This document shows positions 36,340-45,359 of a stretch of DNA of 64,000 bases, piece after piece. The DNA lies in the NCBI GenBank assembly GCA_016702705.1, contig JADJDM010000014.1, positions 98,912-162,911 of the forward strand, in the 5' to 3' direction. Under the pieces are notes generated by a model, which was given only the letters and a program-made list of their open reading frames with translations, searched no databases and was not told where the DNA came from. The DNA is from Bacteroidota bacterium (GTDB lineage: Bacteria; Bacteroidota; Bacteroidia; B-17B0; Aurantibacillaceae). A program made the position numbers and the translations under genes. Numbering within the stretch: position 1 is the first letter of the stretch; every line of letters begins with the position of its first letter.

Positions 36340-37302
36340 TTAATCTACTTTTATTAATTCGATATCGAATACTAATGTAGCATTTGGAGGGATAACCCCT
36401 GGATATCCTCTTTCACCATAAGCTAAATTACCAGGGATAATAAATTTACATTTACCACCCTCTTTCATTAATTGTAAACCTTCTGTCCACCCTTTAATAA
36501 CTTGGTTTAAACCAAATGATGTAGGTTTACCACGATCAACAGAGCTATCAAACTTTTTACCGTCTAATAAAGTTCCTGTATAATGACATGTAACATTACT
36601 TGAAGCACTAGGAGATTTACCTGTTCCTTCTTTTTCAATAATATAACGTAAGCCAGATGCAGTTAATGTTGCCGCACCAAACTTTTCATCAAGCATTTTA
36701 GCCATTGCTTCTTTTTCAGCCCTAGCTTTTTCTTTTGCACGATTTTCTACATTTCCTTTTTCGAATTCAAAAACAGCAGGCGCATCAAAAGCTTCTGCTT
36801 CTTTACCTTTTCTTAAAACAGTAATTTTTTTAATTAAATCATTTTGAGCAATCTTATCAACCACATCTTGCCCTTCAATTACTTCTCCAAAAACAGTATG
36901 CTTCCCATCTAACCAATCAGTTTTCACATGGGTAATAAAAAATTGAGATCCATTTGTTCCTGGTCCAGCATTAGCCATACTTAAAATTCCAGGACCACTA
37001 TGTGTTAATGTAGAATCAAATTCATCAGCAAATTTGTAACCTGCATCACCTGTACCTGTTCCTAATGGACAACCTGCTTGCACCATGAAATTAGGAATTA
37101 CACGGTGAAACTTTAATCCATCATAGTAAGGTACTCCCTCTGCTTTAACTTTATTTTTTATCTTACCTTCAGCTAAGCCAATAAAGTTTGCTACAGTAAG
37201 TGGTGTTTTTTTAAATTCTAATTCAGCATAAATATCTCCTTTACTTGTTTCAATTTTGATATACATTCCGTCAGCTTGATTGCTTAAAAATAAGTTTTCC
37301 AT
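36340..37302 (-). CDS. Cyclophilin-FKBP fusion peptidyl-prolyl isomerase (cytoplasmic)
   Basis: 320 residues with two PPIase folds. The N-terminal cyclophilin (about 12-175) shows YDGLKFHRVIPNFMVQAGCP, LSMANAGPGTNGSQFFITHV and DGKHTVFGEVIEGQDVVDKI. A helical linker leads to an FKBP domain (about 215-320) with VTCHYTGTLLDGKKFDSSVD, FGLNQVIKGWTEGLQLMKEG and LAYGERGYPGVIPPNATLVF. Both speed proline cis-trans isomerisation. There is no signal peptide, unlike the paralogue upstream, so it probably acts in the cytoplasm. A terminator separates it from that paralogue. Confidence 0.92.
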   Translation of the reverse strand: MENLFLSNQADGMYIKIETSKGDIYAELEFKKTPLTVANFIGLAEGKIKNKVKAEGVPYYDGLKFHRVIPNFMVQAGCPLGTGTGDAGYKFADEFDSTLTHSGPGILSMANAGPGTNGSQFFITHVKTDWLDGKHTVFGEVIEGQDVVDKIAQNDLIKKITVLRKGKEAEAFDAPAVFEFEKGNVENRAKEKARAEKEAMAKMLDEKFGAATLTASGLRYIIEKEGTGKSPSASSNVTCHYTGTLLDGKKFDSSVDRGKPTSFGLNQVIKGWTEGLQLMKEGGKCKFIIPGNLAYGERGYPGVIPPNATLVFDIELIKVD

Positions 37303-37336
37303 TTCTTTGTTCTTTTTTTGTTAGATATTACTAATT

Positions 37337-37366
37337 AAAAAAAGCCTCCAGTGTGGAGACTTTTAT
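37337..37366 (-). terminator. Terminator between the two cyclophilin-FKBP genes
   Basis: CTCCA (37346-37350) pairs with TGGAG (37354-37358), extended by AAAAG/CTTTT across one mismatch, and followed on the minus strand by a T run. Confidence 0.65.
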
Positions 37367-37373
37367 GTTTTTA

Positions 37374-38477
37374 TTAAAAGCTGATTAGCTCTACATCAAA
37401 TACCAATGTACTATTTGGTGGAATTAGACCACCTCCAACATTTTGAGAACCATACCCGAGGTTTGGTGGAATAATTAATTTAATCTTTCCTCCCTTTTTC
37501 ATAAGTTGTATGCCTTCTGTCCAACCAGGAATTACGCGATTTAATGGGAATGTAATAGGTTGTCCTTTATCCAACGAACTATCGAATTTTTTTCCATCTA
37601 ATAAAGTTCCAGTATAGTGAACTGTAACTGAGCTACTAGCTGTTGGGTTAGCTCCTTCCCCTTCTTTTTCTGTAATATATGCTAAACCACTTGCTGTTAC
37701 TTTAGCTGTTGGGAATTTTTCCGCAAGCATTTTAGCAAACGCTGCTTTTTCTGCATTTTGCTTTTCTTGTATTTTCTTTACAAGTTCTGCTTGTGCTGTT
37801 TCAAAAGTTTTTGCTGCATTAAATGTCTCAGCTTCTTTACCTTTTCGTAAAATTGTGATACTTGTTATAGTTTGATCTTGAAGAGGTAAATCACTACCAT
37901 TTCGTGGACTGTTTATTATAGAATCCACAACTTCAATTCCTTTTACCACATTACCAAATATTGTATAGCTTGGAGGTAATGGATAATCTTTGTGTATAAT
38001 AAAGAATTGGCTACCATTCGTATTTGGTCCACGATTAGCCATTGCTAATGTTCCGCGAACATATCCTTTTTTTGCTAATTCCGATTCTTTATCCATTTCA
38101 TCTGCAAATGCATAACCCGGATCTCCACTTCCATTTCCTAGAGGGCAACCACCTTGAATCATAAATCCTGGAATAATACGATGAAACTTAACTCCATTAT
38201 AATAAGGTACACCTTCCGCTTTTGCAGTGTTTTTTATTGTTCCTTCTGCAAGTCCAACAAAGTTAGAAACTGTCATAGGCATTTTTTTATACTCAAGTAA
38301 AGTGTATATAAGACCTCGATTGGTTTCAAACTTCGCGTAAATACCTTCTGCTTGTTTAGCTAGGAATTCTTTATCCTCTTTTGAGAGTTTAACTTTTTCT
38401 TTCTTTTCTTTTTTTTGTGCAAATGCAGAACCTGAAATTGCAACTAAAGCCGTTAATAATATAATTACCTTTTTCAT
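37374..38477 (-). CDS. Cyclophilin-FKBP fusion peptidyl-prolyl isomerase (exported)
   Basis: 367 residues with a signal peptide (MKKVIILLTALVAISGSAFA-Q) and a Lys-rich segment, then a cyclophilin domain (about 50-225: YNGVKFHRIIPGFMIQGGCP, LAMANRGPNTNGSQFFIIHK) and an FKBP domain (about 262-367: VTVHYTGTLLDGKKFDSSLD, FPLNRVIPGWTEGIQLMKKG, LIPPNSTLVFDVELISF). It is a close paralogue of the cytoplasmic fusion next to it and should work on proteins in the periplasm. It is the third gene of an operon with two FKBP lipoproteins (18-nt spacing). Confidence 0.92.
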   Translation of the reverse strand: MKKVIILLTALVAISGSAFAQKKEKKEKVKLSKEDKEFLAKQAEGIYAKFETNRGLIYTLLEYKKMPMTVSNFVGLAEGTIKNTAKAEGVPYYNGVKFHRIIPGFMIQGGCPLGNGSGDPGYAFADEMDKESELAKKGYVRGTLAMANRGPNTNGSQFFIIHKDYPLPPSYTIFGNVVKGIEVVDSIINSPRNGSDLPLQDQTITSITILRKGKEAETFNAAKTFETAQAELVKKIQEKQNAEKAAFAKMLAEKFPTAKVTASGLAYITEKEGEGANPTASSSVTVHYTGTLLDGKKFDSSLDKGQPITFPLNRVIPGWTEGIQLMKKGGKIKLIIPPNLGYGSQNVGGGLIPPNSTLVFDVELISF

Positions 38478-38495
38478 GATATTATTTTTTTTAAA

Positions 38496-39401
38496 TTACT
38501 TAGCAGATTTTATGCCAATCAATTCCATTTCAAAAACTAATGGTGTAAATGGTGCAATACTACCATAACCATAAGGACCATAACCAATATTTGATGGACA
38601 GATGATTAGTGCTTTTGTTCCAACATTCATTTTCATTAATGTTTCGTCCCAAGCAGCAATAACAACTTGTTTACCAGCAGGGAAAGTAAATGGCTCTGGA
38701 TTTCCTTCCGAACTATCGAATACAGTTCCATCAGTAAACATTCCTTTATATGCAACAGTAACTGAATCACCTGGTTGTACTAAGGCACCTTTACCTTTTT
38801 TCTTTTCGATATAAATTAAACCACTTTGAGTTGGTTTAGCTGTAATTTTATTTGCAGAAATATAAGATGAAAGCAAGCTATCTTCCATTGCTTGGTATTT
38901 TTTCATCATTTCTTGTTGCTGAGCTTTTTGCTCGCTTTGTAATTTCTCAACTTTTTCTTTTGAGTAAACGCTATCAATACGAATGCTGTATTTTAAGTAT
39001 GATGCTGAATCTAAAAATGGAGGAATTGGTTGTTTATAACCTTTACCCCACATATCGCTAACTTTTAAGCAAAAAGTACTACTATCTCCAACATGCATCA
39101 TTTTTAAAGCGTCAAACATATCTCCAGGATACATCGGTTTGCCAATTTGAACTGCATAAGGTCCTTGAGATTTGTCCATTTTACGTGAATCAAACAATAA
39201 AGAATCTCCTTCTGTGTACATCACTTGAGAAATGAAAAGAACATCACCTTCTTTAATAACTGAAGCTTGGTCCCCTTCTTTATGATTTTGGTAATAAATA
39301 CCTGTTTCTGTTTTTTCGAAATCTGGAAATCTCGAATCTCCACTACATGAAGCTAAAAAAGCCGCACTGATACCTGCAACTGCAATCGTTAGTTTATTCA
39401 T
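38496..39401 (-). CDS. FKBP-type peptidyl-prolyl isomerase lipoprotein
   Basis: The ATG at 39401 is preferred (10 nt after the preceding stop) over one at 39422 inside that gene. About 300 residues: a lipobox (AAFLASC), a degenerate FKBP-like half (KEGDVLFISQVMYTEGDSLL, QIGKPMYPGDMFDALKMMHV), a Gln-rich helical linker, then a complete FKBP domain (VTVAYKGMFTDGTVFDSSEG, WDETLMKMNVGTKALIICPS, YGYGSIAPFTPLVFEMELIG). It should fold proteins at the outer membrane or in the periplasm, like FkpA or GldI-type proteins. Confidence 0.88.
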   Translation of the reverse strand: MNKLTIAVAGISAAFLASCSGDSRFPDFEKTETGIYYQNHKEGDQASVIKEGDVLFISQVMYTEGDSLLFDSRKMDKSQGPYAVQIGKPMYPGDMFDALKMMHVGDSSTFCLKVSDMWGKGYKQPIPPFLDSASYLKYSIRIDSVYSKEKVEKLQSEQKAQQQEMMKKYQAMEDSLLSSYISANKITAKPTQSGLIYIEKKKGKGALVQPGDSVTVAYKGMFTDGTVFDSSEGNPEPFTFPAGKQVVIAAWDETLMKMNVGTKALIICPSNIGYGPYGYGSIAPFTPLVFEMELIGIKSAK

Positions 39402-39411
39402 TGTTTGTTTT

Positions 39412-40305
39412 TTATTTAACATCTATAATTTCTACTTCGTAAACTAGCGGACAAAATGGTGGAATTGTGCCATCACTACTGCCCTGCTCGCCAAAAGCAA
39501 GTTGCGAAGGTAATATAAATTTTGCTATTTCACCCTTACGCATAACTCTAATAGCCATTTGCATTCCAGCTAACAATTGTCCCTGCGAACCATAAGTAAA
39601 ATCAATAGGTTTAGCAAATCCAGCCTTATCAAATAGCTCATTATCGAGGTAATATCCAGTGTATCTAATCGATACTAATTTTCCAGGCATAACGATGGAA
39701 TCCTTAGTGTTTTTAATACTTTTGAAGAAAATATGCTCTGGAATAGTATCGAAATCTCCAAAATTTGTTTTAGCATAATTTAGCACTTTTTCTGTTTCGT
39801 TCTGGTGATTATCCTTCATTTCAAGGATTTTACTTTGTGCATAAAGTTCCTTTTCCTGCGCATCCATAATAGAAACCAAACGAAGTTCTACTTTAACTAT
39901 TGAATCTCCTTTACAAAAATAAGGAACTTCATTTCCGAAAATCTCTTTAAAAAAAGCAGAGGTTTCTACCTTAAATTGCATGCTATCACCTTCAATCATT
40001 TTAGTGAAGTAAGACAAGAACTTAGCTGTCTTATCATCCTTAAATTCAAGGAAATAACCTTGCCAAGATTGGTGAGTGGAATGATAAAAAAGTGAGTCGT
40101 TTTCGGTTTTGTACTTTACATTTAAAAGAAGCCAATCACCTTTTTTGGGATGCTTCTCCCCTTCCCCAAGTGCGCACATTTTATAGTGTAAACCTGTTTC
40201 GGAAACAGAATAACCATCAATTAGTTCAGGTTCATTTGAACATGCCATAATAACAATGGTAATTACTGCAATAAGCCAATAATTTACTAATCTTATTTGT
40301 GACAT
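39412..40305 (-). CDS. FKBP-type peptidyl-prolyl isomerase lipoprotein (divergent)
   Basis: 297 residues with lipobox VIMAC. The architecture parallels its downstream neighbour: a degenerate FKBP half (KKGDWLLLNVKYKTENDSLF), a helical linker, and a C-terminal FKBP domain with LVSIRYTGYYLDNELFDKAG, AGMQMAIRVMRKGEIAKFIL, FGEQGSSDGTIPPFCPLVYE. Some residues of the FKBP active site differ from the norm, so activity may be low and chaperoning the main role. It is the first gene of the minus-strand PPIase operon. A GldI-like role in gliding or T9SS motility is possible but not shown. Confidence 0.8.
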   Translation of the reverse strand: MSQIRLVNYWLIAVITIVIMACSNEPELIDGYSVSETGLHYKMCALGEGEKHPKKGDWLLLNVKYKTENDSLFYHSTHQSWQGYFLEFKDDKTAKFLSYFTKMIEGDSMQFKVETSAFFKEIFGNEVPYFCKGDSIVKVELRLVSIMDAQEKELYAQSKILEMKDNHQNETEKVLNYAKTNFGDFDTIPEHIFFKSIKNTKDSIVMPGKLVSIRYTGYYLDNELFDKAGFAKPIDFTYGSQGQLLAGMQMAIRVMRKGEIAKFILPSQLAFGEQGSSDGTIPPFCPLVYEVEIIDVK

Positions 40306-40357
40306 AAAATGGAGAACAGTTTAAGCGAATTTATATGCATTGGTCTTGAAAAAAAAC

Positions 40358-40365
40358 TAAATTTG
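40358..40365 (+). promoter_or_regulatory. -7 box TAAATTTG ahead of mutA
   Basis: An exact TAnnTTTG match about 78 nt before the mutA start in the divergent gap between the PPIase and mutase operons. Confidence 0.45.
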
Positions 40366-40442
40366 TTGCACCTGCAAAGCTTCAAAAATAACAATAAAGC
40401 AAGCAGAATGTTTAACTTAGGATAACTTGTTTAAAAATAAGT

Positions 40443-41736
40443 ATGCAAAAATTATTTACAGAATTTTCACCCATTGATGCCGATACCTGGAAGAAGAAGA
40501 TTGAATCTGATTTAAAAGGTACCAGTTTCGATAGTTTAATAAAACACAATAGAAATGGCATAGAAATTAAACCATTTTACTCCAAAGCTGATATTTCGGG
40601 GATTGAATCTACTTCGTCAACTTTATCGTCTTGGGATATTTGTACCAGTATTGCAGTTAAAAATGAAGTTGAAGCAAATAAATTGGCTTTGGAAGATTTA
40701 CAAAATGGAGCTTCAGCTTTAAAGTTTGTAATTGATTCTAAAATTGATGTAAGCAAACTATTAAAAGAAATTTCAATTCAACACATCTACTTACAATTTG
40801 AAGTAAACAATCAAATTGATGAGTTTTTATTTGAACTGAATGCTTATTTAATTGCTCAAAAACTCAGTTGGGCTGATTTAAATGTATCTATTTTTAATGA
40901 TGACTTGAGTTATTTGGTTCAACACAATGCATTTAAAATGGGTGAAGCAGCATTTAAAAACAATATTTTGAATGTATTAAAAGCAAGTGGAAACAAAGCA
41001 TTGAGTGTTGATGCTACCATTTATAATAATGCTGGAGCAAATAGCGTTTCAGAATTAGCATCTACTCTTGCTCAAGTAAATGAATACTTAAACTTATTAT
41101 CGGAGCAAAATAAATTAAGCGAAGTTACCCAGCTTACGATTAATGTATCTGCTGATACCAACTTCTTTGAGCAAATAGCAAAACTAAGAGCTTTACGTAG
41201 TTTGGTTAATTTACTTTTAGAGCAATACAGCGCAAACCTTAGCCTTCATATTCATTGTGAAACCAGTGATATTTATCGTTCAGCTTTTGATAGCTACTCC
41301 AATTTATTACGCGATAGTATTTCGGGAATGGCCGCTGTAATTGGGAATTGCGATAGTTTATCTATTCATCATTTTAATGATAAATCGGAAGACAGCAAAT
41401 TAGCAACTCGCATGAGTCGCAACCAACAATTAATTTTTAAAGAAGAATCGTATTTAGATAAGGTGAATGATATTTCGAATGGTTCTTATTACATAGAAAC
41501 GCTTACCAATGAATTAGCAACAAAAGCTTGGGAAGAATTTAAAGCAATTGAAAAAGCAGGTGGTTTTATCGCTTCTGTTTTAAATGGCAACATAAAAGCT
41601 AAAATTGAAGAGCAAGCTTTTAATTTGGTGAACGAATACAAAAGAAGGCAAACGTACCTTGATTGGTGTAAATAAATTTCCCAATGCAAACGATAAGCCC
41701 GAAAAGCTTGCAGACACTACAAAAACAAAGGATTAA
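40443..41736 (+). CDS. mutA: Methylmalonyl-CoA mutase small subunit (frame break near the 3' end)
   Basis: The frame from 40443 has the mutase fold: LFTEFSPIDADTWKKKIESD at the start and GSYYIETLTNELATKAWEEF near the end. It stops at 41675 after QTYLDWCK. Another frame continues IGVNKFPNANDKPEKLADTT to TAA 41734-41736, and GVNKFPN is a conserved mutase motif. Removing one base near 41655-41665 restores a subunit of about 430 residues. The small subunit lacks the B12 site and pairs with MutB to convert succinyl-CoA and methylmalonyl-CoA. The next gene starts 31 nt later. Confidence 0.9.
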
Positions 41737-41767
41737 ATAAACTTAGTTTAACAGCAGCATTAGTATA

Positions 41768-43891
41768 ATGAGAAAAGATTTTAGTAATATATCATATAAG
41801 CCAATAAGCAAAGTTGCTGCAAAGCAAGCTGCTAAAGAAAACTGGCATACAGCAGAAGGAATTGATATTAAAGATAATTACACTGCTGCAGATAGTAAAG
41901 ATATAGAACACGTTAATTTTGGTGCCGGAGTTGCCCCGTTTTTGCGTGGACCATACAGCAGCATGTATGTTCAAAGTCCTTGGACAATTAGGCAATATGC
42001 AGGTTTTAGTACTGCCGAAGAAAGTAATGCTTTTTACAGAAGAAATTTAGCAGCGGGGCAAAAAGGTTTGTCAGTTGCATTTGACCTAGCTACACATCGC
42101 GGTTACGATAGCGACCATGAGCGCGTGGTGGGTGATGTTGGTAAAGCAGGTGTTGCCATCGATTCTATTTTAGATATGAAAGTATTGTTTGACCAAATTC
42201 CTTTGGATCAAATGAGTGTATCGATGACCATGAATGGTGCAGTATTACCAATACTTTCCTTTTACATTGTTGCTGCCGAAGAGCAAGGTGTGAGTATGGA
42301 TAAGTTGAGTGGTACCATACAAAACGATATTTTAAAAGAATTCATGGTGCGTAATACCTACATCTATCCACCAGATGGCTCGATGAAAATTATTGCTGAT
42401 ATTTTTGAATACACATCTAAAAACTTATCGAAGTTTAATTCCATTTCGATTAGCGGATATCACATGCAAGAAGCGGGTGCTACTGCTGATATTGAATTGG
42501 CTTATACTTTAGCTGATGGATTAGAATACATTCGTGCAGGAATAAAAGCAGGAATGGACATTGATAGCTTCGCTCCTCGCCTATCTTTCTTTTGGGCAAT
42601 TGGTATGAACCATTTTATGGAGATTGCTAAAATGCGTGCTGCTCGTATGCTGTGGGCTAAATTGGTAAAACAGTTTAATCCTAAAAATGCAAAGTCGATG
42701 GCCTTGCGTACGCACTGCCAAACAAGTGGTTGGAGTTTAACCGAGCAAGATCCATTTAATAATGTTACACGTACTTGTATTGAAGCATTAGCTGCTGCAA
42801 TGGGGCACACACAAAGTTTGCATACAAATGCATTGGATGAAGCCATTGCTTTACCAACAGATTTTAGTGCACGTATAGCTCGGAACACACAAATTATTTT
42901 ACAACAAGAAACTGATATTTGTAATGTAGTTGATCCTTGGGGCGGCTCACATTATGTGGAAACACTTACATATGAAATTGCAGAAAAAGCTTGGGCCTTA
43001 ATACAAGAGGTTGAAGAATTAGGTGGCACGGCAAAAGCCATTGAAACTGGAATTCCTAAAATGCGTATTGAAGAAGCCGCAGCCCGCAAGCAAGCACGTA
43101 TTGATAGTGGTAAAGATGTGATTGTTGGTGTAAACAATTATAAAACGGATGAAAAATCGAATATCGAAATTTTAGACGTTGATAATGCAAAAGTACGTAC
43201 GCAACAATTAGAGCGTTTAGCAAAATTAAAATCAGAGCGTAATGCAGCAAATGTTGAGAAAGCTTTAGATGCTTTAACAGAAGCAGCAAAAACGGGGCAA
43301 GGTAATTTATTAGAATTAAGTATTAATGCTGCAAGGGTTCGTGCATCATTAGGTGAGATTTCCTATGCTTTAGAAAAAGTGTATGGAAGGTATCAAGCAA
43401 AAATTCGTTCTGTATCAGGAGTGTATTCAAAAGAAATTTCGATGGATAAAGATTTTAAAGAAGCAAGAGAACTAGCAGATAAGTTTGCAGAAATGGAAGG
43501 ACGTCGTCCACGTATTATGATTGCAAAAATGGGACAAGACGGGCACGACCGCGGAGCAAAAGTAATTGCCACCAGTTTTGCTGATTTAGGATTTGATGTA
43601 GACATTGGTCCTTTATTTCAAACACCTGCAGAAGCGGCTAAACAAGCCGTTGAGAATGATGTACATATTTTAGGTGTATCAAGTTTAGCAGCGGGGCATA
43701 AAACATTAGTGCCACAAGTAATTGCAGAACTAAAGAAATATGGTAGAGATGACATTATGGTTGTTGCAGGTGGCGTAATCCCTCAACAAGATTATGATTT
43801 CCTTTTTAATGCAGGAGTTTCTTTTGTATTTGGACCAGGAACTATTATTGCAAAATCAGCTAAGGATATTTTGGGGAAATTGATGAAATAA
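41768..43891 (+). CDS. mutB: Methylmalonyl-CoA mutase large subunit
   Basis: 707 residues, the normal length. The N-terminal substrate barrel shows RGPYSSMYVQSPWTIRQYAG, SVAFDLATHRGYDSDHERVV and RTHCQTSGWSLTEQDPFNNV. The C-terminal B12 domain has IMIAKMGQDGHDRGAKVIAT (DxHxxG at about 588-594) and GVSSLAAGHKTLVPQVIAEL. It uses adenosylcobalamin to interconvert (R)-methylmalonyl-CoA and succinyl-CoA in propionate metabolism. With mutA it forms an operon. B12 for the enzyme can come from the uptake operon at 22-26 kb. Confidence 0.97.
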   Translation: MRKDFSNISYKPISKVAAKQAAKENWHTAEGIDIKDNYTAADSKDIEHVNFGAGVAPFLRGPYSSMYVQSPWTIRQYAGFSTAEESNAFYRRNLAAGQKGLSVAFDLATHRGYDSDHERVVGDVGKAGVAIDSILDMKVLFDQIPLDQMSVSMTMNGAVLPILSFYIVAAEEQGVSMDKLSGTIQNDILKEFMVRNTYIYPPDGSMKIIADIFEYTSKNLSKFNSISISGYHMQEAGATADIELAYTLADGLEYIRAGIKAGMDIDSFAPRLSFFWAIGMNHFMEIAKMRAARMLWAKLVKQFNPKNAKSMALRTHCQTSGWSLTEQDPFNNVTRTCIEALAAAMGHTQSLHTNALDEAIALPTDFSARIARNTQIILQQETDICNVVDPWGGSHYVETLTYEIAEKAWALIQEVEELGGTAKAIETGIPKMRIEEAAARKQARIDSGKDVIVGVNNYKTDEKSNIEILDVDNAKVRTQQLERLAKLKSERNAANVEKALDALTEAAKTGQGNLLELSINAARVRASLGEISYALEKVYGRYQAKIRSVSGVYSKEISMDKDFKEARELADKFAEMEGRRPRIMIAKMGQDGHDRGAKVIATSFADLGFDVDIGPLFQTPAEAAKQAVENDVHILGVSSLAAGHKTLVPQVIAELKKYGRDDIMVVAGGVIPQQDYDFLFNAGVSFVFGPGTIIAKSAKDILGKLMK

Positions 43892-43906
43892 TTCTTCTAT
43901 AATTCC

Positions 43907-45289
43907 ATGAAGGCTAAGCAATTCCTATTCCTTATTTTTATTTCCTTTCAAGTTTATTCTCAAAAACTTGATATACTTATTCATAAGGCTGATAGTGCAT
44001 TAAACAAAGGTAATGTGACCATTGCACTTCAATTGTATTCGAAGGCCATTAAAATTGACACAAATAATGCATACTTGTATATTAGAAAAGGTATGTACTT
44101 TAAATTTTTAAATGAAAATAAAAGCGCCTTGACTGATTTAACCAAAGGATTAAATAAATGTGAATTACAAGAGAATAGAATAATTGCTTTAAGGGAGAGA
44201 GGAAAAGTATACAGAAATAGTGATTTATTTTATAATGCATTCGAAGACTACATGCAGTTAGCATTATTGAGTCCAAATGATAAATTAAATTATGAATTGA
44301 TGGATGAAATAATTGATAAAAGCATCAATTATGATTCTTGTAGATTATACATAACTAATATATTGAATAAAAATGATGACTTAAAAAACAAATCCTTTTT
44401 CTATTTCTACAGAAGTATTTTTAATGCACGATTGGAATATTCGTCAGCAGTAATTTCTGATTTACAAAATTTGAAGTTAGAATATAATAAGTTTAGTAAA
44501 AATGATACTACGCTTGAATATTCATATGGTTATAACTACAGATTAGCTTATAGATACTACATTATTGACTCATTGGAATTAGCTTATAAATACGTGAATA
44601 ATAGTTTAAAATTGATCCCAACAAACCAAGATATTATCATTCTTAAATTGGATGTTTTAGTAGCTAAGAAAGATTTTCTTCAATTAGAAGAATACTTGAA
44701 TTATATTAAAAGCACATTCGATGTTTCGGATATTGATTACTATTGGGGTCAATTATATATTCATAAAAAAAAGTACAAAGAAGCAGTAAAAGCCTTTAAA
44801 ACTAATGTTTCTAAAGTTGGTGAGTACGCCTATATTTACAATAGAATTGGGTATTGTTATAGTCAATTAAAACAATTTCCTGAAGCATTAAAATATTATA
44901 CTACTTCACTAAAATTGGACAGTCTAAATCCTACATATAACAGTATTGCTTGGAATTATTTTTTGCAAAAAAAATATAAAGAGGGTATTCCTTACACAAA
45001 TAAATGTTTGAGAATAGACTCTACAAATGCTAATTATTTTGACACAAAAGCATGCCTACTTTTTGGGCTTGATAATTTTAAAGAGAGTATAATTTATTTT
45101 AATAAGGCAATTTTACTAAAGCCTAGTTTAACTAATTCATATGTTTATAGAGCAAGAGCAAACATTAGGTTAAACAATAAGGGAGATGCATGTTCAGACA
45201 TTGAAATGATTAAAATTATAACATTAAATATAAATTTTGATACAAAGGATGAAGATTTGAAATTATTTTCCGAAAAACATTGCAAGTAG
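43907..45289 (+). CDS. Secreted TPR-repeat protein
   Basis: 460 residues with a signal peptide (MKAKQFLFLIFISFQVYSQ) and TPR repeats across the length: KADSALNKGNVTIALQLYSK, AIKIDTNNAYLYIRKGMYFK, near the end RIGYCYSQLKQFPEALKYYT and LFGLDNFKESIIYFNKAILL. No catalytic domain follows, unlike the SpoIIE genes. TPR proteins bind partner proteins; this one is probably periplasmic. Starts 15 nt after mutB and may be co-transcribed, but no functional link is visible. Confidence 0.8.
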   Translation: MKAKQFLFLIFISFQVYSQKLDILIHKADSALNKGNVTIALQLYSKAIKIDTNNAYLYIRKGMYFKFLNENKSALTDLTKGLNKCELQENRIIALRERGKVYRNSDLFYNAFEDYMQLALLSPNDKLNYELMDEIIDKSINYDSCRLYITNILNKNDDLKNKSFFYFYRSIFNARLEYSSAVISDLQNLKLEYNKFSKNDTTLEYSYGYNYRLAYRYYIIDSLELAYKYVNNSLKLIPTNQDIIILKLDVLVAKKDFLQLEEYLNYIKSTFDVSDIDYYWGQLYIHKKKYKEAVKAFKTNVSKVGEYAYIYNRIGYCYSQLKQFPEALKYYTTSLKLDSLNPTYNSIAWNYFLQKKYKEGIPYTNKCLRIDSTNANYFDTKACLLFGLDNFKESIIYFNKAILLKPSLTNSYVYRARANIRLNNKGDACSDIEMIKIITLNINFDTKDEDLKLFSEKHCK

Positions 45290-45359
45290 ATATCTTCAAT
45301 TACTTAGTTTTTTTAGCCTATTTATTTCCAAAATAATCTCTTGTAGTAAATTCAATTCA

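Noticed and set aside
42502..43605. Several minus-strand frames inside mutB
   Set aside because: They are antisense shadows of a highly conserved enzyme, and their peptides show no domain.
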